Assembly: GCA_944739405.2 (NCBI GenBank)
Contig: OX123186.2
Location: 10,810,995 to 10,874,994 of the forward strand
Reading direction: 5' to 3'
Length of the DNA: 64,000 nt
Source: Euclidia mi
Lineage: Eukaryota; Arthropoda; Insecta; Lepidoptera; Erebidae
This document shows, in pieces, positions 46,016 through 56,879 of this stretch (position 1 is the first letter of the stretch; every line of letters begins with the position of its first letter). Made by a program: the position numbers and the translations under genes. Below the pieces are notes generated by a model that saw only the letters and a program-made list of their open reading frames with translations, made no database searches and had not been told where the DNA came from.

Positions 46016-46496
46016 TGGTAGCGCCATCTATCTTTCCATCGAGAATTAATTATGTCAAAGTCAACGGTTCGTCGCTGCTCGGCCAATCCGAGCGATCCTT
46101 TCATGAATCCCCTCCCAAAACGCCTCGCTATTGGCCGCCCTGCTCAACGGCGACGAAGAAAAGACTGGAAGATTCTAGACGCTCGGAACGCATGTCCGCC
46201 GCATACCGCAGTCTGCACCGCCATATATTATTATTACCGCTTATACCAAAACCAAACAAAACCGCCCGCGAGTGAAAGTGATTTGTGTAGTGGAGTGATT
46301 CAAGCAGCTTCAGGATTCTCGAAGACATCAGGGGGCTGCCATTTGCAAAGGAAAAGACTGCCGAGCAAGGTAAGAGGCTCCTATCCACTTCACCTTTTCA
46401 CTTCCTCATTTCCTAGTCGATAAGAACCCAAATCCTACAGTCCACCATATTAATAGTTTCCCTAAATCGACTAGGAACATTCGGTTCGCCGAAACA
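46016..46496 (+). repeat. Outer BEL 3' LTR
   Basis: 481 bp, same length as the 5' LTR at 31677 with a modest number of substitutions. Confidence 0.9.
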
Positions 46497-46749
46497 GTTA
46501 TATCATTCATCACGATCCATCTTCCACACAGAGTGGTTCGTGTTACCGCTTAGCTAAATGCGATACATCGCTCGCTCTCTGTATTATGTCACTGTTTTTA
46601 ACGTAATAACGTTTTCCTTTTAAGTGTTTCGCAGTATAGGGCTTTTAGCTTTCGAAGAAAATTCTAAAATTTGTTTCAACATGAGCTTTAGGTTGTACCC
46701 GTGTATAAAGGTGATCAAGGCAGATAATTTAAACCCCTTTATTATTGTA

Positions 46750-46939
46750 CTAGAGGATGCCCGCAGTTAAGCCCGCTCATTTTTTCAAAATTTTACTGCT
46801 TCTACCCGATTCCGTTAGAATTTCGGGCAAGCCCTTCTTAATGCACCCCTACGATTCTCAAAAAAAAATCAGCCCAGTTGATTTGGTTGCGCGTTGTCTG
46901 TCAGTCGGTCAGTAACGCAACAATTTTTAATATGCAGAT
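46750..46939 (+). repeat. Dispersed repeat family B, copy 3 (diverged)
   Basis: ctagaggatgcccgcagtta, gcacccctacg and gtctgtcagtcggtcagtaa preserve the family order at lower identity than the other three copies. Confidence 0.65.
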
Positions 46940-47532
46940 TGATGAAGCAAGATTGCAAGATCGCATACCGTCAAGAGCAAGAACTGCTTCCATTTTATAT
47001 AATAAATGATATAAATATAATAAATGCTCACAAATAATTATACTTGCGTAATAGTAACTTTATGTTTATAGACTTGAAATATTGCGCCCAACTAAGCTAT
47101 TGTAACTGATTGATCCTTCAGATGACCGTTCGCCTATTTCCACCATTTGTATTTGACAGTCGGATATGACGTCACGGACGGTCGCTAGCTCAGCTGACAG
47201 TTACGTCACTTACCTGTCGGAGAATGGCTTTGGACTTGGGCAGGCGTGTCGAGGCTCAAGTTTGTATTTATCGAGGCTACGCACTTTAGAGGATTATTTA
47301 CTTTCACCTCAGTGTTACAAAGCTTAAACTATTATGAAAACTTATTGAAACTATTATGTTAAATATCGTCTAGTTAGGCGATAAAGTTCAATAATCACAG
47401 CGATATAACTAAGACACTGTACTGTAAACGATTTTCAAGGACTCGGATAGACAGTCATAACTGATTACCAGACCAATTTTCTCCTCAGGTGTAAAAGTCC
47501 ATTGTAAGCCCGCATATGAAACCACGAGTATG

Positions 47533-47785
47533 TCGATTATTATTGATTTATTTAATGGGTACATACCACTTTGAATTCAAGAGTGTCAAGCCATTCGCTG
47601 ATGACGTATCCAAAAATAGTTATCACGCAAAGGTAAACTCATCAATCAACCAGTATGTCTATAAGTATTGATTTATTGAATGTACGGGTACATATCACTT
47701 TGAACTTAAAGTCAAGAGTGTCAAGCCATTCGCTGATAACGTTATTAAAAAATAATTATCACGCAAAGGTAGCCTATCCCTCAAC
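47533..47785 (+). repeat. Diverged tandem duplication, about 125-bp unit
   Basis: gagtgtcaagccattcgctg, tatcacgcaaaggta and attgattta occur twice in the same order, at about 47545-47635 and 47670-47775. No coding frame. Confidence 0.75.
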
Positions 47786-47899
47786 CAAATAATATCGATT
47801 TGACTTATAGTAACAAGTATCTGTAAACGAATTATATTAAGTTTAGTAACAGTGATACTCGCAAACATTTATATTCTCTACAATTTAATCAATATAAAG

Positions 47900-48180
47900 T
47901 AAAAAGATAGCAGCGATAGCCCAGGGGAGAGACCGACGGACTCCTACGCAGAGGGTCTTGGGTGACTTTTCGAAGTTATGTTCGTATTCAATTTTGTTAA
48001 CTATTGCTTGCTAAACGGTGAAGGAAAACAACGTAAGATGTGAAGTCTGCCAACCCGCACTTGGCAAACGTGGTGGACTATATAATGGCTTTACCCTTCT
48101 CATAGTGAGAAGAGGCCCGTGCCCAGCAGTCGGACAGTATATATACAATTAGGTATACAGGGCTGATAATGATGAAAGTA
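47900..48180 (+). repeat. SINE (family E), plus strand
   Basis: A head-like agcgatagcccaggggaga, then a body with cacttggcaaacgtggtgga and agaagaggcccgtgcccagc, ending in a gatgatgaaag-type tail. The last 110 bp recur in antisense at 63480-63600. Confidence 0.6.
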
Positions 48181-48738
48181 AACTAACAGAAATATCACTT
48201 TATTGTTGTCTTACTTGAGCTACTTTTATTATAAAATGAGCTATAGGCTAAGATATCTATCCACTACGAACATAAAATGCATAAAACAGTAATCCAAAAA
48301 TTGTTTACAAGTGTTTTATATCTACAATAAAAATAATACATACCTATAAAAATATCGTGTACCTCAGTACACGATTTTTTTATGCTTTTCAATCTATTCC
48401 TATGTTCTCTTCGTCTATAAGTTACTTTCCTGTCAGTTTACTAGTCCAGTTTCATATCTGATCAGCTAATATGATGTTGTAGGTATGAATGTTCTATTTG
48501 CCGTCCTCATGATAGACTACCAGCTCCTTCGGGGTTAGTTTACGTCCAGTAGCATAATCTGACGAGATGTTTACGATGTGTAACTATGAATACAGACACT
48601 AAACAAGGCCGTCTCGACAAGATATTGCGGTATAAAATAACCGTATTCTTAAAAAAGTGTATTCTGACCATAGTAGATTGGTTTACTTGACCGGCTGTTT
48701 AAAAAGATTGTTAACGCTATGGAATCTTATACTTAATA

Positions 48739-48950
48739 TATAAAGCTGAAGAGTTTGTTTGTTTGTTTGGTTGGTTGAACGCGTTAATCTCAGTAACTAC
48801 TGGACCGATTTCAAAAAATCTTTCAGTGTTAGATAGCCTATTTATCGAGGAAGGCTATAGACTATTTATCATCACGCTATGAGCCACTTGAGCGGAGCAG
48901 TAGCCTTAAATAACGCGGATGTAACCGCGGGCTCATCTAGTCAAAATATA
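48739..48950 (-). repeat. RTE/Proto2-like LINE 3' end, minus strand
   Basis: tatataaagctgaagagttt is followed by a (gttt)n run and gaacgcgttaatctcagtaa, the antisense of the tail type seen at 6300-6372. It ends around taaccgcgggctcatctagt. No coding part. Confidence 0.55.
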
Positions 48951-49038
48951 ATTTCCCAAATGAAGAAAATCAAAAAGAAAACTTAGAAGATCTACATTTT
49001 AATTTATTATTATAAATAATCTTGGTAAATTAGTACAT

Positions 49039-49070
49039 AATTTCAATAATGTACATACATTATTGAAATT
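49039..49070. repeat. Hairpin at the 3' end of the CR1-like ORF
   Basis: aatttcaataatgta and tacattattgaaatt are perfect inverted arms around ca. It overlaps the stop region of the LINE frame and could be a 3' structural signal for the reverse transcriptase, which is inference. Confidence 0.85.
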
Positions 49071-51546
49071 GGTAAAGTCACCCGCGACACAGGATTTAAT
49101 TCTAGTGCGGGAGTTGTCTTTAAAAAAAGAAACTTCAAGCCTAAAATTAATAAAGATTCCTTCATTGCATTCCAAAGAAGTATAGCTTGTACCGAAAAAG
49201 AAGAGTGTACAAGGCTTGAGCTATGAGAAGGACACTGAAGAAGAGAATTATTAGAAGAGCGAAGATATCTGTCATGATTGGAGCAGAGATACTGAAAGTG
49301 AGGCACTAGGTAGCTGGGGCTATTAGACGAATGAAGAAAAGTGAAAAGAGTAGTCAACGCGCGCATATTACGACGCTGACGTATAGGCAACCATGACAGC
49401 TGTTGACGATATGAGGACACATGGTCATATTTACGAAGATTAAAAATGAACCGAATGCAATTATTGAGAAGTCGGTCAAGTTTATTGAGCAGGTCTGCAT
49501 TCAGGTCAAGATAACACACATCACCATAGTCGATTATAGGAAAAACCAAGGTCTGCACAAGCATTGTCTTTGTCTTGACAGGTAGAAAGTTTTTCAGGCG
49601 GTAAAGAGAGCGCAGAACCCCGGTAACCTTTTGGCAGACGTTTGTAACCTGGGATTGCCAACTAAGTGTGGAGTCAATGTGTAAACCGAGATCTTTTACG
49701 GAAGAACTGAGAGGTATATTAGTGCCATTGAATGTCACCGGTGGTAGTGATGCCAAGTCCAGCCTGTTTATTATTCTAGAGCTCCCAATAAGAATAGCTT
49801 GGCATTTCACAGGATTGACACATAGACCGTACCTCTCCGACCAATCTTGAATTCTTGCTAGATCTCGGTTCACAGCATCGATCGCATCTGGCAGATCCTC
49901 AATTTTGGCCTGCGAATAAAGTTGTAGATCGTCGGCGTACAAATGATACGAACACTGAAGATCCAGGGTAATGAGATTAATGAATAAAGAAAACAAAAGA
50001 GGAGAGAGTATGCCACCTTGTGGAATTCCAGCCTCAAGGTCTCGCCAACTTGATGAAGATTCATCGACTCTGACAGACTGCTGACGTCCACGAAGATATG
50101 AAGAGAACCATTCCAGTGCTTCGGGGGAGATCATAAGATAGGATAGGATGGATAGTAGGATATCGTGACTGACGGTGTTGAAGGCGTTTGAGAAGTCAAC
50201 CAGGACCAGCACAGTGATCCTAGTGTCCTCCACACCCGCCCTCACATCGCCAGTCACTTTAAGCATAGCAGAGACTGTACTATGCCCAGGTCTAAAGCCG
50301 GACTGGTAGGGACTGAGGACATTGTGTTCATGCACAAACTGGGACAGTTGCTTATGAACACAAGCCTCAAGGACTTTGGAAAGGAAAGGGCGGATGGAAA
50401 TAGGCCGGAAGTGATTAGGAGCAACGGGATTAGTGACTTTGGGTAATGGCCGAACATATGCTTTACGCCAAATATTAGAAAACCGCCCAGAGTCAAGGGA
50501 ATGGTTTATTATATGGGAAATGGCAGGAAGAAGGTGGTCCAGGATGGTGATAATCATGTAGCGGCTGATATCATCACAGCCAACCGCTTTAGATTTAATT
50601 GAAAGGATTATCTTTTTAATCTCCGCCTCAGCAACTGGAGAAAAGTGAAAAGGATTTATGTTTGGTAGAGCCAAGCTATCTATGTAGTCCACCGTTCGAC
50701 TCATAGTCTGACGATCAAACGTTGGAGTGGAGACAAAATAAATGTTAATATCGTCAAGACTAAGAGCTGGCGGCGGATCCATTCGACTAAGCCTACCGAT
50801 ACCCAGAGTCCCTAGGAACTTCCAGATATCGGCAGGGGAAGAGGAAGAAATGTTGTTGAAAATGTGGCTTCGTTTAGCATTTCGTATCATTTGATTACAA
50901 CGATTCCTAGCAACTTTGTAGAGGACCCAATTTTCCTCGCAACGGTCACGCTTAAACTTTCGAAATGCTCGGTTCCTGCGCCTCATTGCCATCTGTATCC
51001 CACGCGTCAACCAGGGTGCAGGCGGTCGTTTCAATTTAATTTTCCGTACTGGGGCATGAACATCATATAGTTTGATTACGATGTCGTTGAAAATGTTTAA
51101 TTTCACATCAACAGTAGCTGCTGCCTCCAGAGCCCCCCAATCAATTTTCGACGCATCCAAATTTAGATCATCAACGTTCATACGTGCAAAGCAACGCCTG
51201 TACAGTACCTTGGGTTTGGGTTTAGGAGGTTTAAGGATATAGGAAATGTAGATAAGGTCATGATGCGAGAAACCGGGCGCGTGATGTTGACCGTGAGAGG
51301 ATACGAGGGAAGGAGCCGAGGTGAAAATCAAATCCAACCATGTATCTTCACTGTTGGTATTGTGGTGTGTGGCATTCAACGGTAAAATGTGAAGACCAAC
51401 AGATTCGACAATGGTGTGGAGTTTTCGGGAACGATGGGAGTTTGGGAGCAGGAGATCGGTATTTAGATCACCCATGATGATATGATGCTCGTACTCAGAC
51501 CCTAAAGATTCTAGAACCAATTCCAAATCGGTGAAGTAATCGTTTA
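49043..51546 (-). CDS. CR1-like LINE: end of endonuclease, reverse transcriptase
   Basis: About 835 open codons. N-terminal part: IIMGDLNTDLLLPN and FSHHDLIYISYIL, the Asp and His blocks of an APE endonuclease. Linker: PAPWLTRGIQMAMRRRNRAF. RT: KAYVRPLPKVTNPVAPNHF, RPISIRPFLSKVLE, YQSGFRPGHSTVSAML, LVDFSNAFNTVSHDILL, GIPQGGILSPLLFSLFIN and catalytic YHLYADDLQLYS. A thumb and C-terminal part follow (VKDLGLHIDSTLSW). It would nick target DNA and prime reverse transcription there. A 15-bp-arm hairpin sits at its very end. Confidence 0.9.
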
Positions 51547-52971
51547 TATAAATGATCTTCCTTACATGATGTCGGCCATATCTAATATTATTCTTTTTGC
51601 AGATGATACTTCTCTTACATTTAAAATTGATAGAAAAGACGTAAACCAACACACAGTAAATGCTAGTTTATTATCCTTATCAGAATGGTTCAGCGCAAAC
51701 AATCTATTGCTAAATGCTACAAAAACGAAATGTTTAAGATTTTCTTTACGAAACGTTTCTCAGGAAGGTTTAGACATAATGCTTGAAGATAACAAGTTGG
51801 ATATTGTGGAAGAAACAGTATTCCTAGGTATTACAATAGACTCGAAATTACAATGGGGAGCTCATATTAATTCTTTATCTAGTAGATTAAGCTCTGCCGC
51901 GTTCGCTGTTAGAAAAATAAGACAACTTACTGACGTTGCTACTGCTAGACTTGTTTATTTCGCTTACTTTCACAGTTTAATGTCTTACGGGGTCTTGCTA
52001 TGGGGGGCGGCGGCCGATCGTGACTCAATATTTATTTTGCAGAAAAGAGCTGTCCGTGCTATTTATGATATGGGTCCACGAGAGTCTCTCAGAGAAGTCT
52101 TTAAAGAAATTAACATTCTTACTATGCCCTCTTTATACATTTACGAAAACATCATGTTTGTACGTAGGAATCTTTCAATGTTTGACACTTTAAGCAACAT
52201 TCACAATATCAACACCAGAAATAAACAAAAATTGGTAGTACCTAGATTTAGACTAACCAAAACTAATAAATCATTCCTAGGTAATTGTGTACGTTTCTAT
52301 AACAAACTGCCTAAAGCAGTTACAGATCTTACTGACGGGAGATTTAAAAAAACATGTTAAGATGGCTCTCATTAAAAAAGCATATTATAAGATAAGTGAT
52401 TACATTGACGATAGGGATGTATGGCGTTAGTTGTTTTCTGCACATGCGGCTTCCCTGGCAACAAAGTAACCTTAGGTATTATTGAAGTCTTAGTATTTAT
52501 TAGTAAAATTTATTTGTAAGTAACCGGACCTAGAAAGTTTATTTTCTCTACTTTATAGCAGGTATCCCAGTTTTGCCTTTTTCAGCATGTAGGTTATTAT
52601 ATTAATCGTTTTTAAAGTAATCTACTTTGTAAAGTGAGCACAATGTTAGCTGATAATACTATGATCGTCAAAGTACCTATCTCTCATATAAAAGTCCAGA
52701 TCTTTAATCTGGCAAACTACTGCTCACAGTTAATTTATATATTTGCTAATCTACATTGTGCTCGCTTTTTCTTTTTCTTGACAATATATTGTAACTCTTA
52801 AAACAAAATTGTAAAAAACCAAAGATTTTAAAAGAGTGTCCAGAGGAGTTTCTTGCCGGAGTCTTCTCCCTGGGCCTACCTTTTGGAACCGGCAACTAGA
52901 GTCAGTGACGTTTCAAAAGAGTATGTAAATTACCAACTTGAAATAAAAAAATATTTGAATTTGAATTTGAT
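51547..52971 (+). pseudogene. 5'-truncated Jockey-like LINE, plus strand
   Basis: It starts inside the RT domain (YINDLPYM then ILFADDTSLTFK, the FADD box) and runs open to 52360 through NNLLLNATKTKCLRFS, VFLGITIDSKLQWGAHI and YFHSLMSYGVLLWG. After 600 bp of 3' UTR it ends in a ttgaatttgaatttga tail at 52954-52971. Truncation at the 5' side, a simple tail and a very short duplicated target (about tat) fit target-primed insertion. It lacks endonuclease and the RT N-terminus, so it is dead on arrival. Confidence 0.85.
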
Positions 52972-53445
52972 ATTTGGGGGACAGTAAATTACGCCAAGAA
53001 TGGTCCGCGCCCCTTTGACACAAACCTCGATGAAAATAAATTCAGCAGCGATAGAAGAGGAAGAAGAAGCAATAATTTTATAAGGAAAGTCACTGCGTAG
53101 GTAAATGGCTACACCCCCACCCCTCTTTCCGATGCGATCATTCCGGATTAGAATGTAACCAGTAAGGGGGTAAGTGGTGGAAAGGAGTTGAGGCTTGAGC
53201 CAGCTCTCCGAGACCAGGACGGCATGAACGTTTGACTGGGTAAACGCCTCCACAAGATCGCTGTAATGACTTGGGAGACTTTGAGCGTTAATGTGGCAGA
53301 CATTTAACGAATTGCGTCGTTGTAGACTAAAGGATCCACGAATAAAATCGCCAAGTGTGCCTGTTACTGAACAAAAACTGTCGTCGTCTGAAAAAACAGC
53401 AGAATTATTTGCCGAGTGAAAAGATGACTCGTCATCAGATGCCAT
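52972..53445 (-). CDS. CR1-like LINE: endonuclease N-terminus
   Basis: Starts at an ATG at 53445 (MASDDESSFHSANNSAVFSD) and carries NVCHINAQSLPSHYSDLVEA, the Glu block VLVSESWLKP, RIGKRGGGVAIYLR and ILGVIYCPPNI. These are the first motifs of an APE endonuclease. The frame is cut by the plus-strand LINE after CPPNI and resumes, in phase, at NDYFTDLELV at 51546. An acidic Ser-rich N-terminus of about 30 residues precedes the domain. Confidence 0.85.
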
Positions 53446-53459
53446 TTAAAGATTTCAAA

Positions 53460-56400
53460 TATAAATATATAACGAATATATGAATTGACTATATAGGTAA
53501 TAAAAAATATATTCTACTAAAATATTATAAAATACACTTAACGATCATATTATTATATCTGGTGCAAAAATCACATTTCTGCACCACCCACCAGCTGACA
53601 CCAACACAATAATACGTTAAGTAATTTTACAGTAAAGAAAAATAAACTAATAACAAACCATATACTTATAAAGACAATAAAGTAAAGTGAAAAAGTCTCA
53701 ACGAGCAGACGGGCATCAACAAAACCTGTAGTCATCATAGTGCCCTCATAAAAATATAGAAACTGCTTTACCATTCTTGAAGTATCTACCAAAAACTGAA
53801 AGACAAGCAAAAATGTTTCCTACATCATTAAAATAAAGGTCTTGAATAAAAATATGAGTTGTTTTGATACTTTGGCGCCATATCTAGTGATAAATAAGAG
53901 GTCTGACTTTGAGTGATAGTGGGTACATTTATAGAGCCCGAGGCCCTATTCAGATTCGTGTTTGTCTCGGGAAAATGTCTTGTGCCTTAATAAATTAAGA
54001 TGGCGAATTATTGTGATGTTTTTGGGTAATTAATGTTTGGGACTTCGCCATATTTTGATTATGTATTGGCTTTTAGAGTTGTTGTTGATGTTGTTTTCTG
54101 GAAAACTTTGTTTGTTATTACGGAAATGTTGTGATATTGAAAGGTTGAAGATTTTGAAGATAATTAGGGAGATTTGTTTACTTGGTTGTGGGGAGTAAAT
54201 AACCTTTTTAACTAGTTCAAAGTAACTTGTTGTTCTCTGTTACATTGTCTGTAGCGTTTAAGAAATTGATTTAACTATATTGTGGTGTAGAGAAAAAAAT
54301 GTTGTCTACAAACTGCCCCTGAAGTCACTTTTTTGTTGGTGCAGGTCACTTTTTTTTAAAGGCTCAAGGATAATAACTACCTATGTAAGTCTTGTTGTCG
54401 TTGAAACATATTATACACCTCTTGAATGCTCTATAGCTTTACGTACCACATAAAAATGTAAACATGTTAGCGCTAGACTTGTACATGTAGTTGCCCATAC
54501 CAGAGGAAAACTCTGAAAATGTCGCAAAACTTTGCTGATCAATTACGAACGCGAGTTAACTCAGTACTACTTAATACTCTGAAAAGAAACCCGTATTAGT
54601 AAAAAAAATTATGCTTAAAATTGGACAAAATATAATCTTTACCACATAGGTGCACCTACAAACCAAATAATTCCAAGTCGACAAATAGACATATCATCTG
54701 ATACTTGACAAGGGAGCTACAAAATATATCAGGAGATACGTAAAGGCATACAATATATCGCTAAATTCACACACCGTCGTATGTGGGTAAGCAGTGTGTC
54801 TCATGAATATTCCTCTCGGATAATGGCTACGTGTTTAATATCGCCAAACTGCAAACTGTTACACTTTGTGTTATCAGATTTTGTAACTTGCCAACTATGT
54901 TTTAGTGGTATATTGTTTTTTTCTAGAATGTTCTTTCAGGTCCTGTAAAGTTCTAAGGTAAACTGAAAGAACAATGAATAATCAGGTTAAAATTGTGATG
55001 TGTCTTCTTTTAGGACAGTCGGAAAAATTCTTATAGTGAACAGAGGCCCATTTGTTTACTTATTTAGTACAACTACTCACTATAATTACAGTAATTGCCC
55101 ATGGCCAAATGCAGGGCTCATTAAGAGTCTATAATATGATACAGTATTTCTGGTCGCAATATAAAGACCAAAATAAGCAGAACAGTAGGTATCAGGATGT
55201 CGTTTTGTGAATATCAAAATAAATTAGTTGTAATCATACTGCTACAATTCGTTCGTTGTGTGACACTCATAATTTTACCACTCTTCACATTTTTTTATTG
55301 AAGGTACTGGTATAATACTGGTACTAAGGTCGTTATGATAAAACGCCTCACAAATACAGCATAGCACTTACCAAGTGTAAGTGCTATGCAGTGAAATCAG
55401 GCGTTTACGAAGTATAATTAAACATAGATATGTAATTTATATATTGCGATATTAGAATTCAAATCTTACTTAAAACAATCAGGTACTTACACTAGCGAAT
55501 ATCAAGCGCATATAGCAATGTGTATCGTCACCACTTGGTATGCGTAACTTTGTAGAATAACGTCGTTAGAGCAAAAGGGTATGACTATGTATATGAAGGT
55601 ACTTTCTTACATTATTGAGTTTTCAGTTATTTTCAGACCATTCCGTAATTATGCCCTTTCTAAATACAAATTTCTAAATACAATTTGGCATTTGAACTGA
55701 CTACGGATTCGCGACGTTCGCTTTGGTTACAGTTTCGTATATAAATGGTCCATCCAGCATGAACAGTCACATCTATAATATGAGCCTTATGAGTTTCATT
55801 AGTGAAGAGATTGTAACTAAATCTCTTTCTATCTGGAAAATCGAAGTAAATTAATATAATATAGTGATAATAAAATAGTAAATAAAATAATAAAAATAAA
55901 TTGCGACTAGATAATTCAACGCAAGCTTATTCTCTTTCACAAAAAGGAAAGGTGCCAAATATACTGCAGAATAAATGCAGCAAGGTCTGAATTGTGAATG
56001 TCATAAAATACCTACATAATCGACTCAGGTTACAAAAATTGTCGCCAAAGTCTCACAAATGATAACGCTGTATTGAAAATCGAGATAAAATACTTAAATT
56101 GCAATCGAGGAGTTACTTTTTTTACTCGTCAGTAATTTAACACGACTCAACTTAAGTGAGCACCTAACGGGTGATTCTTCGGTTACGGAACGGTGTTGGG
56201 TGAAGTCCGTTAATGTCTACGTGTTTGATACTCACTAAGTTTAAAATTATTTTGCACTTGGAGGCTAGAAAGGTAGCAATGTGCTTACTAATAGGTTGAC
56301 TATAGGTGTATGAGGCTACTCTCCCTAAGCTTGATCATACTAAATTAGTATAAAGTTAGAGGAACAGTGAAAGAATTTCACCCATTTATTTACTGGTGAA

Positions 56401-56660
56401 GAACTCGGATTTACATAGAACCACAGATCTTAAGGATTTCGTGTGCCGATTCTATGTGGTGTCTGCTCCCAGTTTGGTTCGTAGTTGGCGGCGCTGGCAT
56501 CGTTTCTCCGTCTCTTTCTCGATACACTGGATGAACGTGAAAAAAATTATCGCAATAATTATTATGTGACACTAGTTTTAGGGCGACTGCTTCACGTCAA
56601 TAGCTCATAACGTGATACCCTTTCACGATTAGTTAAGGAAGTAGCTTAAGTTTTTATGTT
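53460..56660. other. AT-rich sequence without recognised genes
   Basis: No coding frame with family motifs. One imperfect hairpin at 55340-55407 is listed separately. Confidence 0.45.
55340..55407. other. Imperfect 68-nt hairpin
   Basis: gcatagcacttac and gtaagtgctatgc pair perfectly around a five-base loop. After a mismatched stretch of about ten bases, aaacgcct pairs with aggcgttt. The shape would fit a pre-miRNA or a small foldback relic; there is no independent support. Confidence 0.4.
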
Positions 56661-56663
56661 AAG

Positions 56664-56875
56664 ACTAGAGGACGCCAGCAGCTGCGCCTGCATTTTTTTT
56701 AAATTTACCCGTTTTAGCCGATCCCGTGGGAATTTCGGGAAATCCCTTCTTAGTGCACCCCTACGGTCCTCAAGGAACATACATGCCAAATTTCAGCTTC
56801 CTGCGCCCAATAGTTTCGGCTGTAGCGTGTCTGTCAGTCAGTCAGTAACGCAAGGATTTTATATATTAAGAAGAT
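56664..56875 (+). repeat. Dispersed repeat family B, copy 4
   Basis: Same start (actagaggacgccagcagct) and end (atatattaagaagat) as the copy at 7511, closely matching. Confidence 0.75.
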
Positions 56876-56879
56876 AATA

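Larger units (their letters stand above)
31677..46496 (+). mobile_element. Outer BEL/Pao LTR element, interrupted and deleted
   Basis: 481-bp LTRs (TGGTAGCGCC...GAAACA) at 31677-32157 and 46016-46496 enclose gag-protease on the left and RT/RNase H remnants plus the C-terminal pol end on the right. Between them sits an RTE-like LINE, which itself contains the inner BEL element. Relative to the inner copy, the outer one lacks about 0.76 kb at the LINE junction and about 1.4 kb covering integrase (junction near 45559). No clean target duplication was found at its ends (ggata left, gttat right). Confidence 0.85.
49022..53455 (-). mobile_element. CR1-like LINE interrupted by a Jockey-like LINE
   Basis: Two minus-strand blocks, 49043-51546 and 52972-53445, form one EN-RT reading frame in the same phase. 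They are separated by 1.4 kb of plus-strand LINE. No stop is seen within either block, so apart from the insertion the ORF2-like frame looks intact. Clade is judged from RT motifs (IPQGGILSPLLFSLFIN, YADDLQLY) and is uncertain between CR1 and its relatives. Confidence 0.85.

Noticed and set aside
31672..46501. Target-site duplication of the outer BEL element
   Set aside because: Flanking pentamers ggata and gttat do not match; the duplication may have decayed or one end may be rearranged, so none is claimed.
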